NCBI GenBank assembly: GCA_043730365.1
Contig: JAYTKJ010000895.1
Coordinates: 1 to 14,184, forward strand
Direction: 5' to 3'
Length of the DNA stretch: 14,184 nucleotides
Source of the DNA: VFZP01 sp043730365
Lineage (GTDB): Bacteria > Acidobacteriota > Terriglobia > Bryobacterales > Bryobacteraceae
In this document: positions 1 through 6,846 of the stretch, in pieces
How the letters are laid out: each line of letters opens with the position of its first letter
How positions within the stretch are numbered: the stretch's first letter is position 1
The notes under the pieces: generated by a model
Databases searched by the model: none
What the model saw: the letters and a program-made list of their open reading frames with translations, nothing else
Told to the model about the DNA's origin: nothing
Translations under genes and position numbers: made by a program

Positions 1-549
1 TTGTGCCTCCAACGCGCCAGTGATCAGGCCGGTCTCGTCAAGCAGCTCGAGATGCGGTTGGTCCTTGGCGCGAAAGGACGTCAGCTTCATCCGCACTAAG
101 TCGGCGAGAGGCGCAACGGGCACTCGCATTTCGAAGAATCTCATCCAGACCGGCGCGACTTCTGGATGAGGGAGGGGTTGCGTCGATTTCGAGCGCTCCC
201 CCGCAAACACGATATGAACCGCCTCGCCGGCGTTCTGGCCGGGCCGCAAAACCATGTAGCCGCCAACGATCTTGCGTGCCTGATATCCCGCCACTTCCGC
301 AGCGGCAACGAGGCGGCCGAGATCGTCGCGGCTAACAAGCAAGTCGATATCGCGCGTTACGAACGAACGGCTGCGGTCGCGGCCAAGGATATGTGCGAGT
401 ACGGCCACGCCCCCGATCAACTCATACGGCACGCCCGCATCACCGAGCACCTGCGTGATGCGGGCCAAGTCGTCATGGAGGGAATACATGGCTTGATCGA
501 AAAGCAAGTTGACTGAACCGACCTCGGGCAGGCGTTCGTACGTCTTCAT
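1..549 (-). CDS. Nucleotidyltransferase-fold protein, 3' end beyond window
   Basis: Reading the minus strand from an ATG at 549-547 gives 183 codons with no stop before the window edge, so the gene is partial at its C-terminus. The protein has a glycine-rich entry (IGGVAVLAH, residues 45-53), then TRDIDLLV (65-72) with the paired acidic residues D67 and D69 expected of the nucleotidyltransferase palm. A late block, LVRMKLTSFRAKDQPHLELL (151-170), is typical of stand-alone nucleotidyltransferase-family proteins of the kind often annotated near antitoxin or AbiEii-like genes. The position where a third acidic residue is usually sought reads VHIVFAGE (111-118), with His112 rather than Asp, so catalysis is uncertain. 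A purine-rich stretch lies immediately upstream of ATG 549, which makes it a weak ribosome site; ATG 489 is an alternative start. The gene is divergent from trpEG with 50 bp between. A plus-strand ORF at 166-516 is its antisense shadow. Confidence 0.72.
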   Translation of the reverse strand, partial: MKTYERLPEVGSVNLLFDQAMYSLHDDLARITQVLGDAGVPYELIGGVAVLAHILGRDRSRSFVTRDIDLLVSRDDLGRLVAAAEVAGYQARKIVGGYMVLRPGQNAGEAVHIVFAGERSKSTQPLPHPEVAPVWMRFFEMRVPVAPLADLVRMKLTSFRAKDQPHLELLDETGLITGALEAQ

Positions 550-566
550 GCCTTCCCTATCGTACC

Positions 567-581
567 TGTTATCCTAAGGAT
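567..581 (+). promoter_or_regulatory. Possible extended -10 promoter and small palindrome before trpEG
   Basis: In the 50-bp gap between the two divergent genes, TGTTATCCT at 567-575 has the form of an extended -10 element (TGn followed by TATCCT). This would start transcription about 17 bases before the trpEG ATG at 600. It overlaps the odd palindrome ATCCTAAGGAT (571-581), which could be an operator half-site pair. No convincing -35 is seen. This is inference from motif shape only. No tryptophan-codon leader peptide or attenuator is visible in the gap. Confidence 0.3.
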
Positions 582-599
582 TCTCTCCGGGGGCACACC

Positions 600-2762
600 A
601 TGGCGCTGTTCAGCTACTCAACACCCTCCGGCATTGCCGTCACCCGCACCGCTTCCAAGGTCCCGTTCAAAAAAGGACTGCGATCTCTGCTGCGCGATCT
701 TGACCACCGCCGGGGTATCTACCTTTCGTCCGGATACGAATATCCGGGGCGATACTCGCGCTGGGATATCGCCTCGATCGATCCGCCGCTGGAGATCTTC
801 GGCTCAGGCCGCGACCTCACTTTTCGCCCGCTCAACGAACGCGGCCGCGTGATCATCCGTCTGCTGCATCCGGTGCTGGCCGCGCATCCGCATTGGGAGT
901 CGCTCGTCGAACGCGATGGCGATTTGGTGGGTCTTTTGAAGCCGTTGCCGGCGCTGTTCAGCGAAGAGGAGCGGAGCCGTCAGCCTTCGGCGTTTTCGAT
1001 TCTGCGCGCGCTCATCGACGAGTTCAAGCATCCCAAGGAAATGCGTCTGGCGCTGGTGGGCGCATTTGGCTACGACCTCATTTTTCAGTTCGATCCTATC
1101 GAGCTCAAGCTCCCGCGCCGCGGCGCCAAAGACCTGCACCTCTATCTGTGCGACGACATCTACTTCATGGATCGCAAGAAGGAGCAGATTCAGCGCTATC
1201 AGTTTGACTTCGCCCGTGGTGAAGATTCCACGGCGGGCCGCTCGCACGACACGCCGGACATTGCCGCGCCGCTGCCCGCCGCCTCCGGGCCCATCACTTG
1301 CGATCATGAGCCCTCCGAGTACATGGCCAAAGTGGAGACGCTGCGCGAAGGCATGAAGCGTGGCGACTTCTACGAGGTGGTGCTGCGCCAGAAGTTCCAA
1401 GCGCCGTACTCGGGCAGTTCGGCTGAGCTGTTCCAGCGCATTCAGAAAGCCTCGCCCAGCCCCTACGAATTTTTCCTGCAACTCGGCAATGAGGCGTTGA
1501 TTGGCGCTTCGCCCGAAATGTTTGTGCGCGTGGAAGGCACCCGCATCGAGACCTGCCCGATCTCCGGCACGGCGCGCCGTACTGGTGATCCGATGCGCGA
1601 TGCCGACGCGATTCGTGAGTTGCTCAGCTCAGTCAAGGAAGAATCCGAGCTCACCATGTGCACGGACGTGGACCGCAACGACAAGTCGCGCGTCTCGCTA
1701 CCCGGCTCTGTGCAGGTAATCGCGCGGCGGCTGATTGAGAGCTACGCGGGCGTCTTTCACACGGTGGATCATGTGGAGAGCCAATTGGAGCCGCCCTACG
1801 ACGCGCTCGATGCGTTCCTCACTCATATGTGGGCCGTTACCGTGATTGGCGCGCCGAAGAAGTGGGCCGCGCAGACTATCGAGAATCTAGAGAAGGACGC
1901 GCGCGGCTGGTACGGCGGCGCGGTGGGCATGCTCTCGCTCTCCGGCGACATCAACACCGGCATCCTGATTCGCACGATTCACCTGAAGGACGGCCTGGCC
2001 GAGTATCCAGTGGGCGCGACGATTCTCTATGATTCGATTCCCGCCGCAGAAGAACTCGAGACGCGCAGCAAGGCCACCGGCTTCTTCCGCGTGCTTGGTG
2101 ACTTGGCTGCGGCCAAGTTGCCGCCGGTCAAGCCCGCCCGCCGCGTGCGCCAAGGCGAAGGCGTGAAGATGCTGCTGGTAGACAACGAAGACTGCTTCAT
2201 CCACACGCTGGCCAACTACGCGCGCCAAACCGGCGCCGACGTGGTGACGTATCGTTCAGGCTTTCCGCTCGAGCTCATCGAAAAGCTGGCGCCCGATCTC
2301 ATTCTCATTTCGCCCGGCCCCGGCCGGCCTGCCGATTTTGGCGTGCCGGAATTGGTGCGCTACGGCGCGCGCCTCGGTGTGCCGATGTTCGGCGTCTGCC
2401 TCGGTCTGCAGGGCGTGGTGGAAGCGTTTGGCGGCGAACTCGGCGTGCTTGACTATCCGATGCACGGCAAGCCTTCGATGGTCACGCATCGTAACCTCGG
2501 CATCTTCGAGGGGCTGCCGGACAGCTTCAAGGTGGGCCGATATCATTCGCTCTATGCCATCCCCGGGAAACTCCCGGCCGTGCTGGAAGTGACGGCTGAA
2601 TCCGAGGACGGCATCATCATGGGCGTGCGTCATCGCGAACTGCCGATTGAGGCGGTGCAGTTTCACCCCGAATCGCTACTCACGCTCGAAGCCAACATCG
2701 GACTCCGGCTGATCGAGAACGCGATCCGCCAACTGGCGCGACGGAAAGCAGTCCACGCCTAA
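600..2762 (+). CDS. trpE(G): Fused anthranilate synthase (TrpE-TrpG)
   Basis: This 720-residue protein joins the chorismate-binding subunit of anthranilate synthase to its glutamine amidotransferase. It converts chorismate and glutamine to anthranilate, the first committed step of tryptophan synthesis, in the cytoplasm. The N-terminal YPGRYSRWD and the run PISGTARRTGDP (320-331) followed by ELTMCTDVDRNDKSRV match the rhizobial fused TrpE(G) clade rather than separate TrpE. The amidotransferase starts near residue 522 (VKMLLVDNEDCF). It carries the nucleophile Cys600 in FGVCLGLQG and His689 and Glu691 in QFHPES, so the triad is complete. ATG 600 has a GGGGG stretch at suitable distance. The next gene begins one base after the TAA stop, which suggests one transcript. 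Related fusions include phenazine PhzE (aminodeoxyisochorismate synthase), but the sequence match favours anthranilate synthase, and no phenazine genes are nearby. Confidence 0.93.
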   Translation: MALFSYSTPSGIAVTRTASKVPFKKGLRSLLRDLDHRRGIYLSSGYEYPGRYSRWDIASIDPPLEIFGSGRDLTFRPLNERGRVIIRLLHPVLAAHPHWESLVERDGDLVGLLKPLPALFSEEERSRQPSAFSILRALIDEFKHPKEMRLALVGAFGYDLIFQFDPIELKLPRRGAKDLHLYLCDDIYFMDRKKEQIQRYQFDFARGEDSTAGRSHDTPDIAAPLPAASGPITCDHEPSEYMAKVETLREGMKRGDFYEVVLRQKFQAPYSGSSAELFQRIQKASPSPYEFFLQLGNEALIGASPEMFVRVEGTRIETCPISGTARRTGDPMRDADAIRELLSSVKEESELTMCTDVDRNDKSRVSLPGSVQVIARRLIESYAGVFHTVDHVESQLEPPYDALDAFLTHMWAVTVIGAPKKWAAQTIENLEKDARGWYGGAVGMLSLSGDINTGILIRTIHLKDGLAEYPVGATILYDSIPAAEELETRSKATGFFRVLGDLAAAKLPPVKPARRVRQGEGVKMLLVDNEDCFIHTLANYARQTGADVVTYRSGFPLELIEKLAPDLILISPGPGRPADFGVPELVRYGARLGVPMFGVCLGLQGVVEAFGGELGVLDYPMHGKPSMVTHRNLGIFEGLPDSFKVGRYHSLYAIPGKLPAVLEVTAESEDGIIMGVRHRELPIEAVQFHPESLLTLEANIGLRLIENAIRQLARRKAVHA

Positions 2763-2763
2763 G

Positions 2764-3123
2764 ATGTCGAGGACCACATCGGTTGTCATCTTTCTGATTG
2801 CCGGCACCGTGACCAGCCTCTTCTTCATCAATTTCTGCGCCACCGTATTTCAATGCGGTTGCCAATCGCTGTGGGGCGTGGCTGACAAGTTCTGCAACAT
2901 CCACCACGCGCACGCGCATGGCGGCAAGGGGTGCCCTTGGTGCAGCTTCGGATATGCGGGCTACGCCGGCGTGTACGGCGGCATCCTGGCGTCGCAAGCG
3001 GCGTGCATATTTCTAACCCGCTGGATCTGGCAAGTGCGCCTCGTGGCCGCGCTGCTCGCGTTCCCGCTCGTAGGCGGTCTCCTGGCAATCGTACTGGGAG
3101 TCTCGACAGGGTACTGGAGCTAA
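2764..3123 (+). CDS. Cys/His-rich small membrane protein, function unknown
   Basis: I do not recognise this 119-residue family by name. Hydrophobic stretches at about 7-29 and 88-113, with a weaker one at 66-85, predict two or three membrane spans. Between them is a polar loop with CGC (31-33), Cys44, the His cluster HHAHAH (47-52) and a CPWC pair (57-60). Together with Cys25 and Cys81 that is seven cysteines and four histidines in 119 residues. The loop looks suited to metal or cofactor binding or to disulfide exchange, but this is inference. The start ATG 2764 lies one base after the trpEG stop, so it is probably cotranscribed and may be translationally coupled. The codon bias (G/C third positions) matches the neighbours, which supports a real gene. 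Confidence 0.72.
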   Translation: MSRTTSVVIFLIAGTVTSLFFINFCATVFQCGCQSLWGVADKFCNIHHAHAHGGKGCPWCSFGYAGYAGVYGGILASQAACIFLTRWIWQVRLVAALLAFPLVGGLLAIVLGVSTGYWS

Positions 3124-3168
3124 TGTGGATTTGTCGTGTTCAAATCTTAGGCCGATACTGAGTGTTCA

Positions 3169-3282
3169 ATGGGCGACATAACCTACATCCTATTTCTGCT
3201 GGTCGTCATCTGGCTAGCCATCACTTACGACGGTGGCGGCGGTGGCGGACGGCGCGCCCGGTTGCCCGTTGGCATCTGGTAG
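3169..3282 (+). CDS. 37-residue single-span microprotein with Gly6-RRAR tail
   Basis: ATG 3169 to TAG 3280-3282 encodes 37 residues. Residues 5-19 (TYILFLLVVIWLAIT) form one hydrophobic span. They are followed by YD, six glycines and RRARLPVGIW. The layout of a short N-terminus, one helix, a flexible glycine linker and a basic tail is that of a genuine small membrane protein. The positive-inside rule would put the tail in the cytoplasm. The 3' end overlaps the possible starts of hpnE in another frame, so the two may be coupled. The ribosome site is weak (CTGAG about 8 bases before ATG). No function can be assigned, and chance cannot be fully excluded at this length. Confidence 0.5.
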   Translation: MGDITYILFLLVVIWLAITYDGGGGGGRRARLPVGIW

Positions 3283-4552
3283 CGTCCTGATTGCCGGCGG
3301 CGGACTGGCGGGGCTTGCATCGGCCGCAGCCCTCGGTCAAGCCGGCTATCACGTAGATCTGCTCGAATCGCGCGCCTTCCTCGGAGGGCGCGCCACGTCC
3401 TATCCAATCCAAGACGAAGTGATCGACAACTGCCAGCACGTGCTGGTGCGTTGCTGCGTCAATCTTCTCGATTTCTATTCGCGCCTCGGCGTCAGCGACG
3501 CCATCCAGTTTCATCGAAGCTTCCATTTCATTGAGCCGGGCGGGCGAGTGTCGACGCTGGAGCGCGGCCACCTGCCCGCACCGCTGCACTTCACTGGGAG
3601 CTTTGCCGGGCTCGATTTTCTTTCGATCACGGAGAAACTGGCAGTGGGGCGGGCGATGATGGCGATCATGACGGAGCGCGGTACGCGCACGGACCTCGAT
3701 CGCATTACGATGCTGGATTGGCTGCGCGAGAAGGGGCAGCCGGAGCGCGCCATCTCGCGATTCTGGAATCAGGTGCTGGTGAGCGCGATCAATGAAGAGC
3801 TGGACCGTATGGCGGCAAGCCACGGCTTCCAGGTTTTCTCGCTCGCCTTCATGGCCTCGCGCGATTCCTACGAGATGGGCATTCCCGCTGTGCCGCTAGG
3901 CGAGTTGTATGGCGAAGCGGCTTGGGGCAGCATGCCGAATGTGCGGATTCATCTCCGCACGCCGGTGGAGCGGATGGCAGCGGATGGCGTGACGGCAGGC
4001 GGGCGCAAGTGGACGGCCGACGCCTACATCTGCGCGCTGCCCTATGAGCGCATCAATGCCGTGGTTCCCGAGGCGGGGCTCAACTTCGCAGGGTGGGACC
4101 ACTCGCCCATCACGGGCATTCATCTTTGGTTCGACCGCGCGGTGACGGATCTTCCTCACGCGACGCTGCTGGACCGCACGATGCAGTGGTTCTTCAATAA
4201 GGACGCCGGGCGATATCTGCAGGTCGTGGTGAGTGCTTCGCGGAGCCTGGTGGAGATGCCGAGGCAGGATGTGATCGACTTGGCCCTGCGGGAGCTTGGC
4301 GAGTTTCTGCCGTTGGTTCGCGAGGCGCGGCTCGAGAAGGCGCACGTGGTGAAGGAGGTGCGGGCGACGTTCTCGGCCAAGCCTGGCCTCGAGCGGCCCG
4401 GAGCTGCCTCGCGTGTGCCGCGGCTGTTCTTTGCCGGCGATTGGATCGACACCGGATGGCCCGCCACGATGGAGGGCGCGGTGCGCGGCGGGTATATGGC
4501 GGCCGAAGCGATTGCGGGGCGTGGGCGCTTTGTCCTTCCTGACATCGCCTGA
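3233..4552 (+). CDS. hpnE: Squalene-associated FAD-dependent desaturase, HpnE-like
   Basis: The protein (439 residues from GTG 3233) is an FAD-dependent amine-oxidase/desaturase-fold enzyme of the HpnE type. HpnE acts with HpnC and HpnD to make squalene from farnesyl diphosphate, by removing the hydroxyl of hydroxysqualene, for hopanoid lipids. The dinucleotide fold is near the N-terminus: IAGGGLAGLASAAALG (about 20-35), then the ribose-binding acidic end LLES and the GGRATS motif (51-56). The C-terminal signature FAGDWIDTGWPATMEGAVRG closes the FAD site and is characteristic of HpnE. The start is uncertain: GTG 3233, GTG 3242 and TTG 3269 all overlap the upstream microprotein, and the fold itself begins at about residue 17. 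No hpnC, hpnD or squalene-hopene cyclase is in the window. A carotenoid-type desaturase is the alternative, less likely given the C-terminal motif. Confidence 0.87.
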   Translation: MAAVADGAPGCPLASGSVLIAGGGLAGLASAAALGQAGYHVDLLESRAFLGGRATSYPIQDEVIDNCQHVLVRCCVNLLDFYSRLGVSDAIQFHRSFHFIEPGGRVSTLERGHLPAPLHFTGSFAGLDFLSITEKLAVGRAMMAIMTERGTRTDLDRITMLDWLREKGQPERAISRFWNQVLVSAINEELDRMAASHGFQVFSLAFMASRDSYEMGIPAVPLGELYGEAAWGSMPNVRIHLRTPVERMAADGVTAGGRKWTADAYICALPYERINAVVPEAGLNFAGWDHSPITGIHLWFDRAVTDLPHATLLDRTMQWFFNKDAGRYLQVVVSASRSLVEMPRQDVIDLALRELGEFLPLVREARLEKAHVVKEVRATFSAKPGLERPGAASRVPRLFFAGDWIDTGWPATMEGAVRGGYMAAEAIAGRGRFVLPDIA

Positions 4553-4573
4553 CGCCGTTACAATCGAAGCTGA

Positions 4574-5416
4574 GTGTCCACGTCCTGGTTCCATGTGCGC
4601 GAGCAACCTGCGCGGTCTATTCTGAGCCGTACGTCGGGCTTCATAGCCGAGGCCGGATTCACGCATTCGCTCACGCCGGCGCGCAACTGCACGTACGGCT
4701 GCACCTACTGTTACGTGCCGACGATGCGTGTGCAGGGCGGGTTGAAACCCGAGGACTGGCAGCGCTGGGGGCAGTTCACTACCTTCAAGAGCAACGCGGC
4801 GGAGTTGGTCAAAACCGATGGCAGTGAGGCGATCTATTGCTCCCCTCTGGTGGACCCGTATCAACCTGCCGAGGCGGACCGGCGGTTGATGCGGGAAGTG
4901 CTGACGGCGTTGGTGGCGCGTCCGCCGCGCGTGTTCACCGTGCAGACACGAGGGCCGCTGGTGACGCGGGATATCGATCTGCTGGCGCGCATCCCCGGCG
5001 CGCGCGTGAGCTTTTCGCTGACCACCAATCGCGAGGACGTGCGTCGATGGTATGAGCCTCATTGCGCGCCGCTTGCCGAGCGGGTGGCCGCCATGCGCAC
5101 GCTGCGCGCCGCCGGCATTCGCGTGTTCGCTACGCTCGCGCCGATTCTTCCCTGCGATCCTGACGCGCTGGCCGACGCGGCGCTGGAGGCGACGGACGAG
5201 CATGTCATTGGCGATCCTTTTCACGTGCGCGCCGTAAAGCGTCATGGCGCCACCACGCGGGTGCAGGCCGAGCGCGTGAGCGCCGTACATGGCTTTGGGC
5301 CGTGGCATGAGCCCTCGTTCCAACGCGAGATCGTGGAGCGAATCGGCGGGCGAGTGCGGGCAGCGGGGCGTGAGTTCGCGATTGGCACGGAGGCATTCAA
5401 ATGGCTGGCCCAATGA
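4574..5416 (+). CDS. SplB-like radical SAM protein
   Basis: This 280-residue protein carries the radical SAM cluster motif CTYGCTYC (Cys39, Cys43, Cys46; CX3CX2C), which binds the 4Fe-4S cluster that cleaves S-adenosylmethionine. The next conserved blocks (YCSPLVDPYQPAE, VFTVQTRGPLVTRDIDLL, VSFSLTT and RVFATLAPILP) match the family related to spore photoproduct lyase (COG1533, often called DNA repair photolyase; Rv2578c-like proteins). Spore photoproduct lyase itself acts on DNA lesions in spore formers, and such activity cannot be inferred here; the substrate is unknown. The start is GTG 4574, 21 bases after hpnE, with only a weak ribosome site. Its stop TGA (5414-5416) overlaps the ALDH gene as ATGA at 5413-5416, with the ALDH ORF open from 5401. 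This indicates translational coupling. Confidence 0.85.
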   Translation: MSTSWFHVREQPARSILSRTSGFIAEAGFTHSLTPARNCTYGCTYCYVPTMRVQGGLKPEDWQRWGQFTTFKSNAAELVKTDGSEAIYCSPLVDPYQPAEADRRLMREVLTALVARPPRVFTVQTRGPLVTRDIDLLARIPGARVSFSLTTNREDVRRWYEPHCAPLAERVAAMRTLRAAGIRVFATLAPILPCDPDALADAALEATDEHVIGDPFHVRAVKRHGATTRVQAERVSAVHGFGPWHEPSFQREIVERIGGRVRAAGREFAIGTEAFKWLAQ

Positions 5417-6846
5417 TTGAGTCGATCAATCCCGCCACCGGCGAGGTACTCGGGCGCGTGCCCGTCAGCACGGTCGATGACTACGAGACCGCTGCGATCA
5501 AGGCTGTGGAGACTGCCGCCCGCTGGCGCTTGTTGCCGGCGCCGCAACGCGGGCTCATCGTGCGCGAGATTGGCGAGGAGCTGCGGCGGCACAAGGACGA
5601 ACTCGGCAAGCTGGTCACGCTGGAAACGGGCAAGATTCTGGCCGAGGGCAAAGGCGAAGTACAGGAGATGATCGACATTGCCGACTTCGCCGTTGGCCTG
5701 TCGCGGCAGTTGCACGGCTTGACCATGCATAGTGAGCGGCCCGGCCATCGCATGTATGAGCAGTGGCATCCGCTGGGCGCGATCGGCGTGATCACGGCCT
5801 TCAACTTCCCGGTAGCCGTGTGGAGTTGGAATGCGTTGCTCGCGGCCGTGTGTGGCGATTGCGTAATCTGGAAGCCTTCGCCGCTGGCGCCGCTGACGGC
5901 TCTGGCTGTGCAAAAGATCGCGGACGCGGTCCTCGAGCGGCACGGCTGGCAGGGCGTGTTCTCGCTGGTAATCGGCGGAACGGAGATCGGCGAGCGCATG
6001 GCCGCGGACCGGCGATTGTCTTTGATCAGCGCCACGGGGTCGACGCGCATGGGCCGGCGTGTGGCTGAAGTTGTGGGCGCTCGGATTGGCCGCACGCTGC
6101 TGGAGCTCGGCGGTAACAACGGTGTCGTCGTGATGGCCGATGCCGACTTGGACCTTGCGGTGCGCGCCATTGTGTTTGGCGCGGTGGGTACGGCTGGACA
6201 GCGATGCACTTCGATCCGGCGTATCCTGATCCAACGGCCTGTGGCGGCGGAGATGATCGAGCGGCTGAAGACCGCCTATGCACAGGTGCGCATCGGCGAT
6301 CCGCTGGATCCGTCCACCCTGATGGGGCCGCTCATCAACCACGCCGCTGTGGAGCACATGCAGGACGCGTTGCGCAGGATTGAGCGAGAGGGCGGCGAAG
6401 TGATCCAGGGCGGGCACGCGTTGCAAGGTAATTACGTGGAGCCCACGCTGGTGCGGTCCCGCGCAGACATGGCCATCGTGTGCGAGGAAGTGTTTGCACC
6501 GCTGGCGCATATCATAGAGTTCGATACCCTGGACGAGGCGATCACGATGCACAACTCGGTGCCGCAGGGATTGTCGTCGGCGATCTTCACAACCAGGCTC
6601 GACACCGCCGAGGCATTTCTGTCGGCGCGCGGCAGCGATTGCGGTATCGCCAACGTGAACATCGGGACCAGCGGAGCCGAGATCGGCGGGGCCTTCGGGG
6701 GCGAGAAGGATACGGGTGGCGGGCGTGAGTCCGGCAGCGACGCGTGGAAATCTTACATGCGCAGGCAGACGGTAACGATCAACTATTCGCGCGAACTGCC
6801 GCTGGCACAAGGTATTGAATGGCAATCTACACCTCTTACGAAATGA
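5401..6846 (+). CDS. ALDH7/antiquitin-type aldehyde dehydrogenase
   Basis: This 481-residue NAD(P)-dependent aldehyde dehydrogenase has an intact catalytic core: FNFPVAVWSWN in the cofactor domain, the base Glu235 in LELGGNNG and the nucleophile Cys269 in GTAGQRCTS, 34 residues apart as is standard. The C-terminal run NIGTSGAEIGGAFGGEKDTG, then GRESGSDAWKSYMRRQT, is the hallmark of the ALDH7 (antiquitin) family. Known members oxidise alpha-aminoadipic semialdehyde (piperideine-6-carboxylate) in lysine breakdown, so that is the best guess. No lysine aminotransferase or other lysine-catabolic gene is in the window, and betaine-aldehyde-type activity is also known in the family. Two starts are possible: ATG 5401, or ATG 5413, which overlaps the upstream stop as ATGA. 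Its own TGA overlaps the next gene. Confidence 0.9.
   Translation: MAGPMIESINPATGEVLGRVPVSTVDDYETAAIKAVETAARWRLLPAPQRGLIVREIGEELRRHKDELGKLVTLETGKILAEGKGEVQEMIDIADFAVGLSRQLHGLTMHSERPGHRMYEQWHPLGAIGVITAFNFPVAVWSWNALLAAVCGDCVIWKPSPLAPLTALAVQKIADAVLERHGWQGVFSLVIGGTEIGERMAADRRLSLISATGSTRMGRRVAEVVGARIGRTLLELGGNNGVVVMADADLDLAVRAIVFGAVGTAGQRCTSIRRILIQRPVAAEMIERLKTAYAQVRIGDPLDPSTLMGPLINHAAVEHMQDALRRIEREGGEVIQGGHALQGNYVEPTLVRSRADMAIVCEEVFAPLAHIIEFDTLDEAITMHNSVPQGLSSAIFTTRLDTAEAFLSARGSDCGIANVNIGTSGAEIGGAFGGEKDTGGGRESGSDAWKSYMRRQTVTINYSRELPLAQGIEWQSTPLTK

Noticed and set aside
166..516. Plus-strand 116-residue ORF at the left end
   Set aside because: It is antisense to a minus-strand frame that is open over all of 1-549 and has clear nucleotidyltransferase motifs.
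3896..5413. Minus-strand 505-residue ORF
   Set aside because: It is Arg/His/Pro-rich with no motif and lies opposite hpnE and the radical SAM gene; a typical high-GC antisense shadow.
5242..6825. Minus-strand 527-residue ORF
   Set aside because: It is antisense to the well-supported ALDH7 gene, low in hydrophobic order and without any family signature.
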